A DNA stretch of 6,790 bases from CBDUQI01 sp965369325 (GCA_965369325.1 CBDUQI010000264.1:1-6790), one strand, 5' to 3'; counted from the stretch's first letter, positions 1-6,020 are shown. The notes: generated by a model from the letters alone, not told the origin. Numbers and translations are program-made.

Positions 1-734
1 GGCGAGTAATAGTACTTGGCGGCGTTGTGCATGCCGAAGGCCAGATCGTTGTACGGCCCGACCCATTCCGCCGCATCCAGTGTACCGGTTTGCAGCGAAG
101 TGAAAATTTCCGAACCTGGCATGGCCACCGGCACCGCACCGGCGCGGCGTAGCACTTCGCCGCCCAGGCCCGGCATGCGAATGTTCAGTCCTTTGAGATC
201 CTCTAATGAGTTAATCTCGCGATTGAACCAACCACCCATCTGCACGCCGGTGTTACCTGCCGGGAACGGGACCAGATTGAAAGGCGCGTAGACTTCGCGC
301 CACAGCTCAAGCCCGTCGGCGTGGTAGTACCAGCCCATCATCTCCTGTGCGTTCATGCCGAACGGGATGGAGGTAAACAGCGCGGCCGCATCGGATTTGT
401 CCCGCCAGTAATACGCAGCGCCGTGGCCCAGCTCCGCGGTGCCATCGGAAACGGCATCGAATACCTCAAACGCCGGTACCAGCTCGCCGCCACCGTAGAC
501 TTTGATCTGCACCCGCCCGCCGCTCATCTCCTCAATGGCCTTGGCCACGAAGTTGGCGCCGCCGGTGCCCAGTCCAGGGTAGTTTGGCGGCCAGGTGGTG
601 ACCATTTTCCACTTATAAGTTTGTTGGTTCTGCTTAGGCTGGCTGTCGGCGGCTTGGGGTTGTTTGCCGGTGCAGCCGGCAGCGGCAACGGCCGTGGCGC
701 CAGCTAGGGCGTTAAGGAATTTGCGTCTTTGCAT
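1..734 (-). CDS. TRAP transporter substrate-binding lipoprotein, TakP/DctP type (3' end cut off)
   Basis: Periplasmic solute receptor of a tripartite ATP-independent (TRAP) transporter, which hands an organic acid to DctQM-type membrane subunits. The reading frame starts at ATG 734-732 with AGGA about 10 bases upstream (748-745). About 244 residues are visible before the window edge; family members are usually about 360, so the C-terminal third is missing. The leader begins MQRRKFL, a twin-arginine motif, followed by an alanine-rich stretch and AAGC with the predicted lipidated Cys at residue 21. Family landmarks are GGGELVP (81-87), the ELGHGAAYYW segment (101-110), QMGGWF (165-170), NIRMPG with a likely carboxylate-binding Arg186, and EWVGPYNDL (223-231), typical of the TakP branch that binds 2-oxo acids. 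The exact ligand cannot be read from this. dctQ and dctM are not in the window and could lie beyond the left edge. It is divergent from dtd. Confidence 0.92.
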   Translation of the reverse strand, partial: MQRRKFLNALAGATAVAAAGCTGKQPQAADSQPKQNQQTYKWKMVTTWPPNYPGLGTGGANFVAKAIEEMSGGRVQIKVYGGGELVPAFEVFDAVSDGTAELGHGAAYYWRDKSDAAALFTSIPFGMNAQEMMGWYYHADGLELWREVYAPFNLVPFPAGNTGVQMGGWFNREINSLEDLKGLNIRMPGLGGEVLRRAGAVPVAMPGSEIFTSLQTGTLDAAEWVGPYNDLAFGMHNAAKYYYS

Positions 735-840
735 GGTGCGCGGTTCCTGAAGATCAAACTTGGGTTTGCTTTGCGCCGTACTAGACAGCATCTGGGTGCC
801 TCACGCAAGCTTGGGGCCGATGCAACGGATGAGGTAAGGA

Positions 841-1308
841 ATGATTGGGCTGCTGCAACGGGTCACAAGCGCAAGCGTGCAGGTGGCGGGTGAGATCGTC
901 GGGCGGATTGACACTGGCTTGATGGTGCTAGTGGGGGTTGAACGGGGCGATACGCCCGTGCAGGCGGAGCGTTTGCTGCAACGCCTGCTAAATTATCGGG
1001 TGTTTGAGGATGCCCAGGGCAGGATGAATCTGGGGTTGGCGAGCATTGGCGGCGGCTTGTTACTAGTGCCGCAGTTCACCCTGCCGGCCGACACCCGCAA
1101 GGGCCTTCGTCCGGGGTTTTCGCGCGCCGCGCCCCCCGAGTTGGGCAAGGCAATGTTCGATCTGTTACTCCAAAGTGCCATCGCGCAACATCCTCACGTG
1201 CAGTCCGGCGTGTTTGGGGCCGACATGCAGGTGGCGCTGGTAAATGACGGGCCGGTGACGTTCTGGATGCAGGTGCCGCCCCCGGCCGGGGCTTCGCCCT
1301 CGGCATGA
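841..1308 (+). CDS. dtd: D-aminoacyl-tRNA deacylase
   Basis: Cytosolic proofreading enzyme that hydrolyses the ester bond of D-aminoacyl-tRNAs and of glycyl-tRNA(Ala), recycling mischarged tRNA. The 155-residue product follows E. coli DTD (145 residues) almost column by column: MIGLLQRVTSASV at the start, NYRVFEDAQGRMN (51-63), PQFTL (77-81), ADMQVALVNDGPVTFW (127-142). The cross-subunit Gly-cisPro motif of the active site is intact (Gly137-Pro138 within NDGPVT). The odd point is Pro77 in place of the Ser of the conserved SQxT motif; Gln78 and Thr80 remain. A 10-residue Pro/Ala/Ser tail extends past the usual end. The start is supported by GAGGTAAGGA immediately upstream (831-840). It lies divergent to the TRAP receptor gene and 213 bases before tatA, probably in a separate transcription unit. 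Confidence 0.95.
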   Translation: MIGLLQRVTSASVQVAGEIVGRIDTGLMVLVGVERGDTPVQAERLLQRLLNYRVFEDAQGRMNLGLASIGGGLLLVPQFTLPADTRKGLRPGFSRAAPPELGKAMFDLLLQSAIAQHPHVQSGVFGADMQVALVNDGPVTFWMQVPPPAGASPSA

Positions 1309-1475
1309 GTCGCACCAGGTTAGTTTATGGCGCAGTGCAGCGAAGTGGCTATTTTGGAGCGCCGGCTGTGTATACTCAAAGCTTGAGGCCAGCAGGCGGC
1401 ACTTGAGTTTTCGTGCCCCGGACCTCATTACCCCATGTAAAGGGGATGTCTGCGGCCCAGAGCGCTGCAGGTAAC

Positions 1476-1484
1476 TGGTATATA
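1476..1484 (+). promoter_or_regulatory. possible extended -10 element for tatABC
   Basis: TGG followed by TATATA, running into TATAAA at 1481-1486, resembles an extended -10 box about 38 bases before the tatA start. I see no good -35 match at the usual distance. A second candidate, TATACT at 1371-1376, lies further upstream and also lacks a clear -35. The 1309-1521 gap otherwise holds no convincing gene or terminator. Confidence 0.25.
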
Positions 1485-1521
1485 AATTGGGCGCGGTATA
1501 GAGCCCGAACGGAGAGCATCC

Positions 1522-1752
1522 ATGGGACTTGGTGGCATCAGCCTTCCGCAACTGTTGATTGTATTGCTGATTGTGGTGGTTATTTTCGGTACGGCTAAAT
1601 TGACCAGCATTGGCAAGGACCTTGGCGGTGCAGTGAAGGGTTTCCGTAATGCAATGTCGGATGAGTCGGCGCAAGACCCGGCTAAGATCACTGCGGCGTC
1701 CGAGGAGGCCGAAGCCGGCGCCAAGCAGAACGCTGAAACCAAGCAAAGCTAA
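1522..1752 (+). CDS. tatA: Sec-independent protein translocase subunit TatA
   Basis: Pore-forming or membrane-weakening subunit of the twin-arginine translocon, which exports folded proteins across the inner membrane. The 76-residue product has the TatA layout: short periplasmic N-terminus with GGIS (4-7) and Gln10, one transmembrane helix (about 8-22), the FGT hinge (22-24), an amphipathic helix with GKDLGGAVKGFRNAM (31-45) containing the conserved Phe41, and a polar Glu/Ala/Lys tail. Its length is normal. It differs from the E. coli sequence at SLPQ (SIWQ in E. coli) and GTAKL (GTKKL in E. coli). GGAGAG at 1511-1516 is a good ribosome binding site 5 bases before the ATG. It is first in tatABC; the order and the missing polar N-terminal residue separate it from the related tatB next door. 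Confidence 0.96.
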   Translation: MGLGGISLPQLLIVLLIVVVIFGTAKLTSIGKDLGGAVKGFRNAMSDESAQDPAKITAASEEAEAGAKQNAETKQS

Positions 1753-1766
1753 GCCGACGTGCTTTT

Positions 1767-1790
1767 TGGCCGCGCCCCTGCGGTGCGCCA
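1767..1790 (+). other. hairpin in the tatA-tatB spacer
   Basis: TGG (1767-1769) pairs with CCA (1788-1790) and CGCGCC (1771-1776) with GGTGCG (1782-1787), giving nine pairs including one G-U, one bulged C at 1770 and a five-base loop. No T-run follows, so it is not a classic intrinsic terminator. Lying 14 bases after the tatA stop, it could act as an mRNA stability or processing element that favours tatA over tatB. That role is inferred from position. Confidence 0.4.
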
Positions 1791-1849
1791 GTTGCGATAA
1801 CGCTGCGGCGGGCATGAGTCTGTCGCAAATAACATAGAGACGGACATCA

Positions 1850-2377
1850 ATGTTCGACGCGGGATTTTTGGAGTTACTGGTTGTCCTCACGCTGGGCCTG
1901 TTGGTGCTGGGGCCGGACCGTTTACCCCGTGTGGTACGTCAGGTAGGGCGTTGGGTGGCCCAGGCGCGCGGCGCCATGACCAAGTTTCAGCGCGAGATCG
2001 AGCGCGAACTGGCGTTGGAGGAGATTCGCGAGCAGCAGAAGAAGCTCGAGCAATCTGTTACTGAGTTCGCCAACACCACGGTGGGTGCTGAGCCTACCAA
2101 GCCCGCACCTGCGCATGGTGGCGACAAAGACGCCGTTCACGGCCCGGATGCGCAACCGGCTGCGCTCGCCGCCGCTCCGTTGGCCGCCGCCGCAGAAACT
2201 GAGGCCGAGTCGGCCAGCGATGCACCGCCAGAGCCATCGGCCCAGGACATGGCGGCCAACACCATCGCGGATCCGACGGTGACGGCGGCTGCCACTGCCG
2301 CGGAAGACCTTATTGAGGGTGCCGCCACCGCTGCACTGAGTGATTCGGCGTTCGGCAGCAAGGCCGATAACGCATGA
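1850..2377 (+). CDS. tatB: Sec-independent protein translocase subunit TatB
   Basis: Forms, with TatC, the receptor complex that recognises twin-arginine signal peptides. The 175-residue product starts MFDAGFLELL with the diagnostic Glu8 in the membrane helix (about 5-20), then GPDRLP (21-26) containing the conserved Gly21-Pro22 hinge. A long amphipathic or charged helix runs from about 27 to 73, ending in a Glu/Lys/Gln-rich stretch with coiled-coil character. The remainder (about 78-175) is Ala/Pro/Glu/Asp-rich low-complexity sequence, as is common in proteobacterial TatB tails. The ribosome binding site is weak (GAGACGGA at 1837-1844), in contrast to that of tatA, which fits the lower TatB dose expected in the complex. 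The spacer from tatA is 97 bases; the end overlaps tatC. Confidence 0.95.
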   Translation: MFDAGFLELLVVLTLGLLVLGPDRLPRVVRQVGRWVAQARGAMTKFQREIERELALEEIREQQKKLEQSVTEFANTTVGAEPTKPAPAHGGDKDAVHGPDAQPAALAAAPLAAAAETEAESASDAPPEPSAQDMAANTIADPTVTAAATAAEDLIEGAATAALSDSAFGSKADNA

Positions 2378-3207
2378 GCGAGAAGCCCTCGGCAAAATCG
2401 CCCCCCGTGGGCCACGGCAGTGGTGAGTTGCCCTCGGCTACGCCCGCACAGGACGACCCCACCACCGGATCGCTGGTGTCCCATCTGGTGGAATTGCGTA
2501 ATCGTCTGGTACGCGCAGTCGCTTGCATATTTGTGGTGTTTATCCCGCTCGCGGTATTCGCCAACGATCTATTTGCATTGCTGGCGACGCCGTTAATCTC
2601 GCAATTGCCCGAAGGCACCAATATGATCGCCACGGCGGTGGCATCGCCTTTCCTCACGCCGTTCAAGCTGGCGATTTTCGTGGCCGTGTTTATTTCCATG
2701 CCGTACGTGCTGTACCAGATATGGTCCTTCGTGGCGCCCGGCCTGTACCGCAAAGAAAAGAAGTTCGCGGTCCCGCTGATGGCCAGCAGTACGTTGCTAT
2801 TTTACTGCGGTATCGCGTTTGCTTACTTTGTGGTGTTCCCGTTGATGTTCGCCTTCTTCAACAAAGTCGCGCCCGAAGGCGTCGCCGTGATGACGGACAT
2901 TGGGCAGTACCTGGATTTTGTCATTACCATCTTTTTCGCTTTCGGCATGGCGTTTGAGGTGCCGATTGCCACCGTGCTGCTGGTGAAAACCGGGCTGACG
3001 ACCCCGGAGCAGCTTTCAACCAAACGTGGCTATGTGTTTCTGGGCGCCTTTGTTCTTGGCATGTTCCTGACCCCGCCGGATGTGATCTCCCAGACCCTGC
3101 TGGCGCTGCCCATGTATCTGCTTTACGAGGTGGGCATCATGATGTCCAAGCTGATGCGCTCACAGGCGGCCGAGGCCGAGGCCAAGGCCAAGGCGGCCTC
3201 AGTCTAG
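2374..3207 (+). CDS. tatC: Sec-independent protein translocase subunit TatC
   Basis: Polytopic inner-membrane core of the Tat system and primary binder of the RR signal peptide. The 277-residue product has the six-helix TatC pattern. Key motifs are present: SHLVELRNRL (36-45), FVAPGLYRKE (119-128; Phe119 and Glu128 match E. coli Phe94 and Glu103), AFEVP (193-197, with the intramembrane Glu195), and TPPDVISQ (233-240, Asp236 matching E. coli Asp211). A polar Pro/Ser/Gly-rich N-terminal extension of about 32 residues precedes the first motif, longer than in E. coli. The C-terminal tail is Ala/Glu/Lys repeats. The start overlaps the tatB stop as ATGA, implying translational coupling; AAGG at 2360-2363 is a modest binding site. 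The stop codon overlaps that of a minus-strand gene. Confidence 0.96.
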   Translation: MSEKPSAKSPPVGHGSGELPSATPAQDDPTTGSLVSHLVELRNRLVRAVACIFVVFIPLAVFANDLFALLATPLISQLPEGTNMIATAVASPFLTPFKLAIFVAVFISMPYVLYQIWSFVAPGLYRKEKKFAVPLMASSTLLFYCGIAFAYFVVFPLMFAFFNKVAPEGVAVMTDIGQYLDFVITIFFAFGMAFEVPIATVLLVKTGLTTPEQLSTKRGYVFLGAFVLGMFLTPPDVISQTLLALPMYLLYEVGIMMSKLMRSQAAEAEAKAKAASV

Positions 3208-3513
3208 TCTGGATTTGTGCTCGGGTCCTGGGCTGCCGAGATGCCGAGCATTCGCGTGACTTCCTGCATTTTGTCTTGCGCCAGTATTTCCAGGTCTTCA
3301 CGATGCGCGTAGTCTGGCGAATATCGCAATTCGGATCGCGCATGGCAGCGCGTATCCGCAACGCCTATGTGGAGTTGGGGGTACCTGACAGTAGTATCGG
3401 CCTCAGCGACGGGGAGTTGAGTCCTTGGTGCGCGCGTTGGCCGCTTCGCTCAAATAGCGCTCGCCGTAAGGCGTCACTAGGTGGTGCCGGGTATCGGGCC
3501 GGCGCCTGGCCAT
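3204..3513 (-). pseudogene. unrecognised ~102-residue protein gene interrupted by an apparent one-base frameshift
   Basis: I do not recognise the family. The first frame opens at ATG 3513-3511, inside the end of the GNAT gene, and reads MARRRPDTRHHLVTPYGERY and on, to a stop at 3405-3403 after 36 codons. The next frame is open from 3449 to a TAG at 3206-3204 and looks protein-like (ELRYSPDYAHREDLEILAQ, then DKMQEVTRMLGIS), but it has no ATG before its 61st codon. Removing one base from the four-C run (GGGG at 3411-3414 on the plus strand) joins the two as STP-VAEADTT into about 102 residues. The joined product is soluble-looking, without a signal or membrane helix. Explanations are a sequencing or assembly indel, a real broken gene, or +1 slippage at CCC-C. 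It may be co-transcribed with the GNAT gene. Its stop shares CTAG with the tatC stop. Confidence 0.5.
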
Positions 3514-4043
3514 GCTTCCGGCCCCGGCTCGGTGACCTGCACGGTCTTGTGCTCAACATGAAACACATCAAGTCCGCGTCGCTGGTAGTTGCTGATGGCG
3601 GCCGGGTGGTCGAACGTGCAGGTGTGCAGCCATACCCGCGAGGCATCAAAGTTCCACGCCTGCTCCAGCGCGTCGGTTAGAAACTGCCCGCCGATACCGG
3701 TGCCGATAAATGCGGGAAGCAATCCAAAGTATGCAATTTCAACACTGCCGTCGCCTGATCGCTCCAGCTCAAAGTATCCGGCTGGCGAGCCGCGTACGTA
3801 GGCAACCCACGTCTGTATGCTCTCCTGTGCCAGATATTCCTGCCACCTGGTGTGGCTCCAGGTGAGCCGGTCGCGCCATTTCCACTGTGCGCCGACCGTG
3901 GCGTACAGAAAGCGGTTCAGGCCGGGCGTAGGGACCTCGCAACGAATCAGTTGATAGTGCGTTCGCGCTGGCGAGCCCGGTCTGATCTGATGCCGGTCGG
4001 TCATTTGCAGGTGCGTGATGCGCACGTCGGTGGTTGAGGTCAT
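3477..4043 (-). CDS. GNAT family N-acetyltransferase
   Basis: Predicted cytosolic acetyl-CoA-dependent N-acetyltransferase; the substrate cannot be told. From ATG 4043-4041 the product is 188 residues. The acetyl-CoA-binding motif A is seen as EIAYFGLLPAFIGTGIGGQF (102-121), where FIGTGIG fits the R/Q-x-x-G-x-G/A pyrophosphate loop although the usual Arg/Gln is Phe. Motif B follows as VWLHTCTFDHPAAISNYQRR (137-156), a pattern I associate with a subgroup of GNAT proteins. The last 18 residues are Pro/Gly-rich. An alternative GTG start four codons upstream (4055) has no ribosome binding site; the ATG has GGAA nearby, so I prefer it. It lies 62 bases downstream of the PaaY-like gene on the same strand, so a shared transcript is likely. 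Confidence 0.83.
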   Translation of the reverse strand: MTSTTDVRITHLQMTDRHQIRPGSPARTHYQLIRCEVPTPGLNRFLYATVGAQWKWRDRLTWSHTRWQEYLAQESIQTWVAYVRGSPAGYFELERSGDGSVEIAYFGLLPAFIGTGIGGQFLTDALEQAWNFDASRVWLHTCTFDHPAAISNYQRRGLDVFHVEHKTVQVTEPGPEAWPGAGPIPGTT

Positions 4044-4105
4044 CGGTTCCGTCACGGTGGTTGTTGTTGCTGTTTGAATGGGCGGCCGTGCTCTGGTCGC
4101 TAGCC

Positions 4106-4711
4106 TTAACGGCTCTTGCTGAGTGTGGCCATATCCTGCGAAGTGACTTTCACCCTGGGTCGGTCCGGCTCCACTTCGCGCAGCGGCGTTACCGGGCGCA
4201 GGGTGTTACGGCTGCGCACTGCCAGTTGCTGATACTGTGCTGTGCCTTCGCTCTTCCAACCGATTTCTTTGTCGGTCAGCTCCCGTATCACGCGTGCCGG
4301 TGTGCCGGCGACCAGGGTGTTGTCCGGAACCTGCATGCCAGCTTTGACAAATGCCATCGCCGCCACAAATGCGTTTTCCCCCACCACGGCATGATCCATC
4401 ACCACGGCGTTCATTCCGACCAGTGCGTTACGCTTGATATGGCATCCGTGCAGAACGGCGCCGTGACCGATATGTCCGCCGGGGGCTACCCGCGTGTCTT
4501 CCTCAGGGAACGAGTGCACAACGCAGGTGTCCTGGATGTTGGCGCCTCGTTCAATCACGATGCGCCCAAAGTCACCGCGCAAGCAGGCGCAGGGGCCGAT
4601 GTAGCAATCTGCGCCGATGATCACATCCCCGATAATGACGGCCTCCGGATGGATAAAAGCGTGCGGATGAACGACGGGAATCACACCGTCGATCTCGTAG
4701 ATATGTCCCAA
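4106..4711 (-). CDS. paaY: PaaY/CaiE family hexapeptide-repeat protein (gamma-carbonic anhydrase fold)
   Basis: Left-handed beta-helix protein of the gamma-carbonic anhydrase superfamily. E. coli PaaY is a thioesterase that clears CoA adducts in phenylacetate breakdown; CaiE is its carnitine-operon relative. From TTG 4711-4709 the product is 201 residues, the usual PaaY length, and matches E. coli PaaY throughout: YEIDGVIPVV (5-14), LRGDFGRIVI (44-53), NIQD (58-61), GHIGHGAVLHGC (79-90), NALVGMNAVVMD (95-106), and PLREVEPDR near the end. Predicted metal-binding histidines are 66, 83 and 88. No other paa or cai genes are present, so the role is open; a gamma-carbonic anhydrase-like or general CoA-thioesterase role is possible. 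The open frame continues upstream to 4915, but that sequence is unlike the family. The GNAT gene follows downstream. Confidence 0.85.
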   Translation of the reverse strand: MGHIYEIDGVIPVVHPHAFIHPEAVIIGDVIIGADCYIGPCACLRGDFGRIVIERGANIQDTCVVHSFPEEDTRVAPGGHIGHGAVLHGCHIKRNALVGMNAVVMDHAVVGENAFVAAMAFVKAGMQVPDNTLVAGTPARVIRELTDKEIGWKSEGTAQYQQLAVRSRNTLRPVTPLREVEPDRPRVKVTSQDMATLSKSR

Positions 4712-4717
4712 TCTGTA

Positions 4718-4722
4718 TCCCC
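4718..4722 (-). promoter_or_regulatory. ribosome binding site deciding a TTG start for the PaaY-like gene
   Basis: GGGGA on the minus strand lies 6 bases before TTG 4711-4709. No ATG sits near the family's expected N-terminus, so this site selects TTG, giving MGHIYEIDG, over the in-frame GTG further upstream. Confidence 0.55.
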
Positions 4723-4751
4723 ATAAGTGACTGAATGCCCGCACGATCCAT

Positions 4752-4771
4752 GCCGGCAGATGACAGCCGGC
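4752..4771. repeat. inverted repeat in the paaY-SDR divergent spacer
   Basis: GCCGGC occurs at 4752-4757 and 4766-4771, separated by 8 bases. Because each arm is itself a palindrome, the pair can fold as a 6-bp hairpin in the leader of the PaaY-like transcript, or serve as paired protein sites. There is no evidence for a function beyond the symmetry. Confidence 0.3.
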
Positions 4772-4859
4772 TAACGGATTGCGCCAACCCGATGCGCGCA
4801 GACCCACTGTGATAGACGTGCTTCGCGTGCTGGTGCAGTTTACTCGCTCGGGTTTGCTT

Positions 4860-4874
4860 TGCCAAAGCCTGGCA
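4860..4874. promoter_or_regulatory. possible operator, TGCCA-N5-TGGCA dyad
   Basis: A perfect 5-bp dyad (TGCCA at 4860-4864, TGGCA at 4870-4874) lies in the spacer between the divergent PaaY-like and dehydrogenase genes, about 30 bases upstream of a -10-like box. A third TGGCA half-site is at 4910-4914, next to that box. The placement would suit a repressor or activator, but no regulator gene is in the window. Confidence 0.3.
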
Positions 4875-4903
4875 TGCGTGTCACCGCTGGATAAGTGAGC
4901 GCG

Positions 4904-4909
4904 TATACT
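4904..4909 (+). promoter_or_regulatory. possible -10 box for the dehydrogenase gene
   Basis: TATACT matches the sigma-70 -10 consensus at five of six positions and would give a short leader of about 20-25 bases before the ATG at 4939. No good -35 is found 16-18 bases upstream, so an activator may be needed if this is real. Confidence 0.35.
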
Positions 4910-4938
4910 TGGCACAGTACGTTTTTACGGGGGTTCTC

Positions 4939-5919
4939 ATGCAAGCTCATTTTCGTTTTTCAGGTATTGCTGTCGCTACACTGAGTATCGTGTTGCTGAC
5001 GAGCACTAATGTGAGTGCTGCCGAGGTGGATGCCGAGGGGAGCACGCAGAAGGCCGTGCTGGTCACCGGGGCAAGTAGCGGCATCGGTCGCAAGATCACT
5101 GAGGTATTCGCGGCCGAGGGGTATTTTGTTTACGCGGGCGCCCGCAAACCTCAGGATCTTGCCGCCTTGAACAAGATTCCGAACGTACAGTCGATTCGAC
5201 TTGATGTCACCGTGCAAGAGGAGATCGACGCCGCCGTGAAGACGGTGACAGCGGGCGGGCGTGGCTTGTACGGATTGGTGAACAACGCGGGCGTCGGCGG
5301 GGGCGGACCGCTGATTGAGACCGACGAGGCGGACGTGCGGTGGTTGTTTGATGTGAACGTGTTTGGTGTGTTTAAAGTGACGCAGGCATTCGCACCCTTA
5401 ATCATCGAAGGTAACGGACGGATCGTTAACATCGGGTCGATTGCCGGAGTTCTGACCTCGACCGGGCTTGGCCCCTACAGCATGAGCAAACACGCAATCG
5501 AGGCATACTCGGATGCACTGTTCGCCGAGATGCAGCGCTTTGATGTCCACGTGGCGGTAGTTGAGCCAGGCAACTACAAATCTGAAATCACCAAGACCGC
5601 CCGCGCGCGCCGCGGCGAGCTTACCGATGCCCAAAAGCGTTCGCCTTACGCCGAGTACTACCAACGCAGTGCTGAGGGGCCGGCCGACAGAAGCCAGCAT
5701 AAGGAGCCAGACGAGGTGGCGATGGCGGTGAAGCATGCGATGTTTGCTGATGCGCCCAGGCCCCGTTACATGGTTGTGCCGGAGCGCAGAGAAGCCGGCT
5801 GGACCATCGGTGCGGCAATGCGCAAACTGGTGCAGATGAACGAGAAGCAGCCGCACGCATTCAGCCGGGAAGAACTTATCGAGATGCTGGATCAGCAACT
5901 GGGTATCAATCAGAACTAA
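4939..5919 (+). CDS. short-chain dehydrogenase/reductase with an N-terminal signal peptide
   Basis: NAD(P)-dependent oxidoreductase of the classical SDR family; the substrate is unknown. The 326-residue product has the full signature: VLVTGASSGIG (40-50) for the dinucleotide, NNAG (115-118), Asn140, Ser167, and YSMSK with catalytic Tyr180 and Lys184, followed by VVEPGNYKSEI (207-217). The C-terminal extension (about 230-326) is longer than the ~250-residue core and is polar and charged. The unusual feature is the first 28 residues: a basic start, a hydrophobic stretch (about 9-20) and VSA-AEV, a good Sec signal-peptidase site after Ala27. The ATG at 4939 is preceded by ACGGGGG at 4927-4933; a TTG at 4909 in the same frame would add ten residues and has less support. 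The next gene is also predicted to be exported. Confidence 0.9.
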   Translation: MQAHFRFSGIAVATLSIVLLTSTNVSAAEVDAEGSTQKAVLVTGASSGIGRKITEVFAAEGYFVYAGARKPQDLAALNKIPNVQSIRLDVTVQEEIDAAVKTVTAGGRGLYGLVNNAGVGGGGPLIETDEADVRWLFDVNVFGVFKVTQAFAPLIIEGNGRIVNIGSIAGVLTSTGLGPYSMSKHAIEAYSDALFAEMQRFDVHVAVVEPGNYKSEITKTARARRGELTDAQKRSPYAEYYQRSAEGPADRSQHKEPDEVAMAVKHAMFADAPRPRYMVVPERREAGWTIGAAMRKLVQMNEKQPHAFSREELIEMLDQQLGINQN

Positions 5920-6020
5920 ATCGGACCGATGTGGCGGGCTGACGCGTCGCACGGTATTGTTCGCCGCGGCATCGTGGCATGATTGTTCAAATATTGATTA
6001 CTTGGCAGGTGAAGGCTGTG

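Noticed and set aside
735..840. Divergent promoter between the TRAP receptor gene and dtd.
   Set aside because: A promoter pair must exist nearby, but I found no -35/-10 pair with acceptable spacing on either strand to report.
1280..1304. CCCCGGCCGGGG palindrome and a 7-bp stem at the end of dtd, considered as a terminator.
   Set aside because: It lies inside the coding sequence and no T-run follows.
1431..1445. CCCC-N7-GGGG inverted repeat upstream of tatA, considered as an operator.
   Set aside because: The dyad is only four base pairs and does not extend.
1165..1890. Long minus-strand open frame (241 codons) across dtd, the spacer and tatA.
   Set aside because: It runs antisense to two well-identified genes and the translation shows no family-like pattern.
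3160..3200. GAGGCC/AAGGCC repeats at the end of tatC, considered as a tandem repeat element.
   Set aside because: They simply encode the Ala/Glu/Lys tail and are imperfect and short.
3276..3680. Plus-strand open frame of 134 codons downstream of tatC.
   Set aside because: It crosses the GNAT motif B region in antisense. The minus-strand frames are more protein-like.
4034..4726. Plus-strand open frame of 230 codons opposite the PaaY-like gene.
   Set aside because: The minus strand matches PaaY from end to end; the plus translation is Cys/His-rich and featureless.
5398..5952. Minus-strand open frame of 184 codons opposite the dehydrogenase gene.
   Set aside because: It is a shadow of a GC-rich gene; the plus strand has complete SDR motifs and a ribosome binding site.
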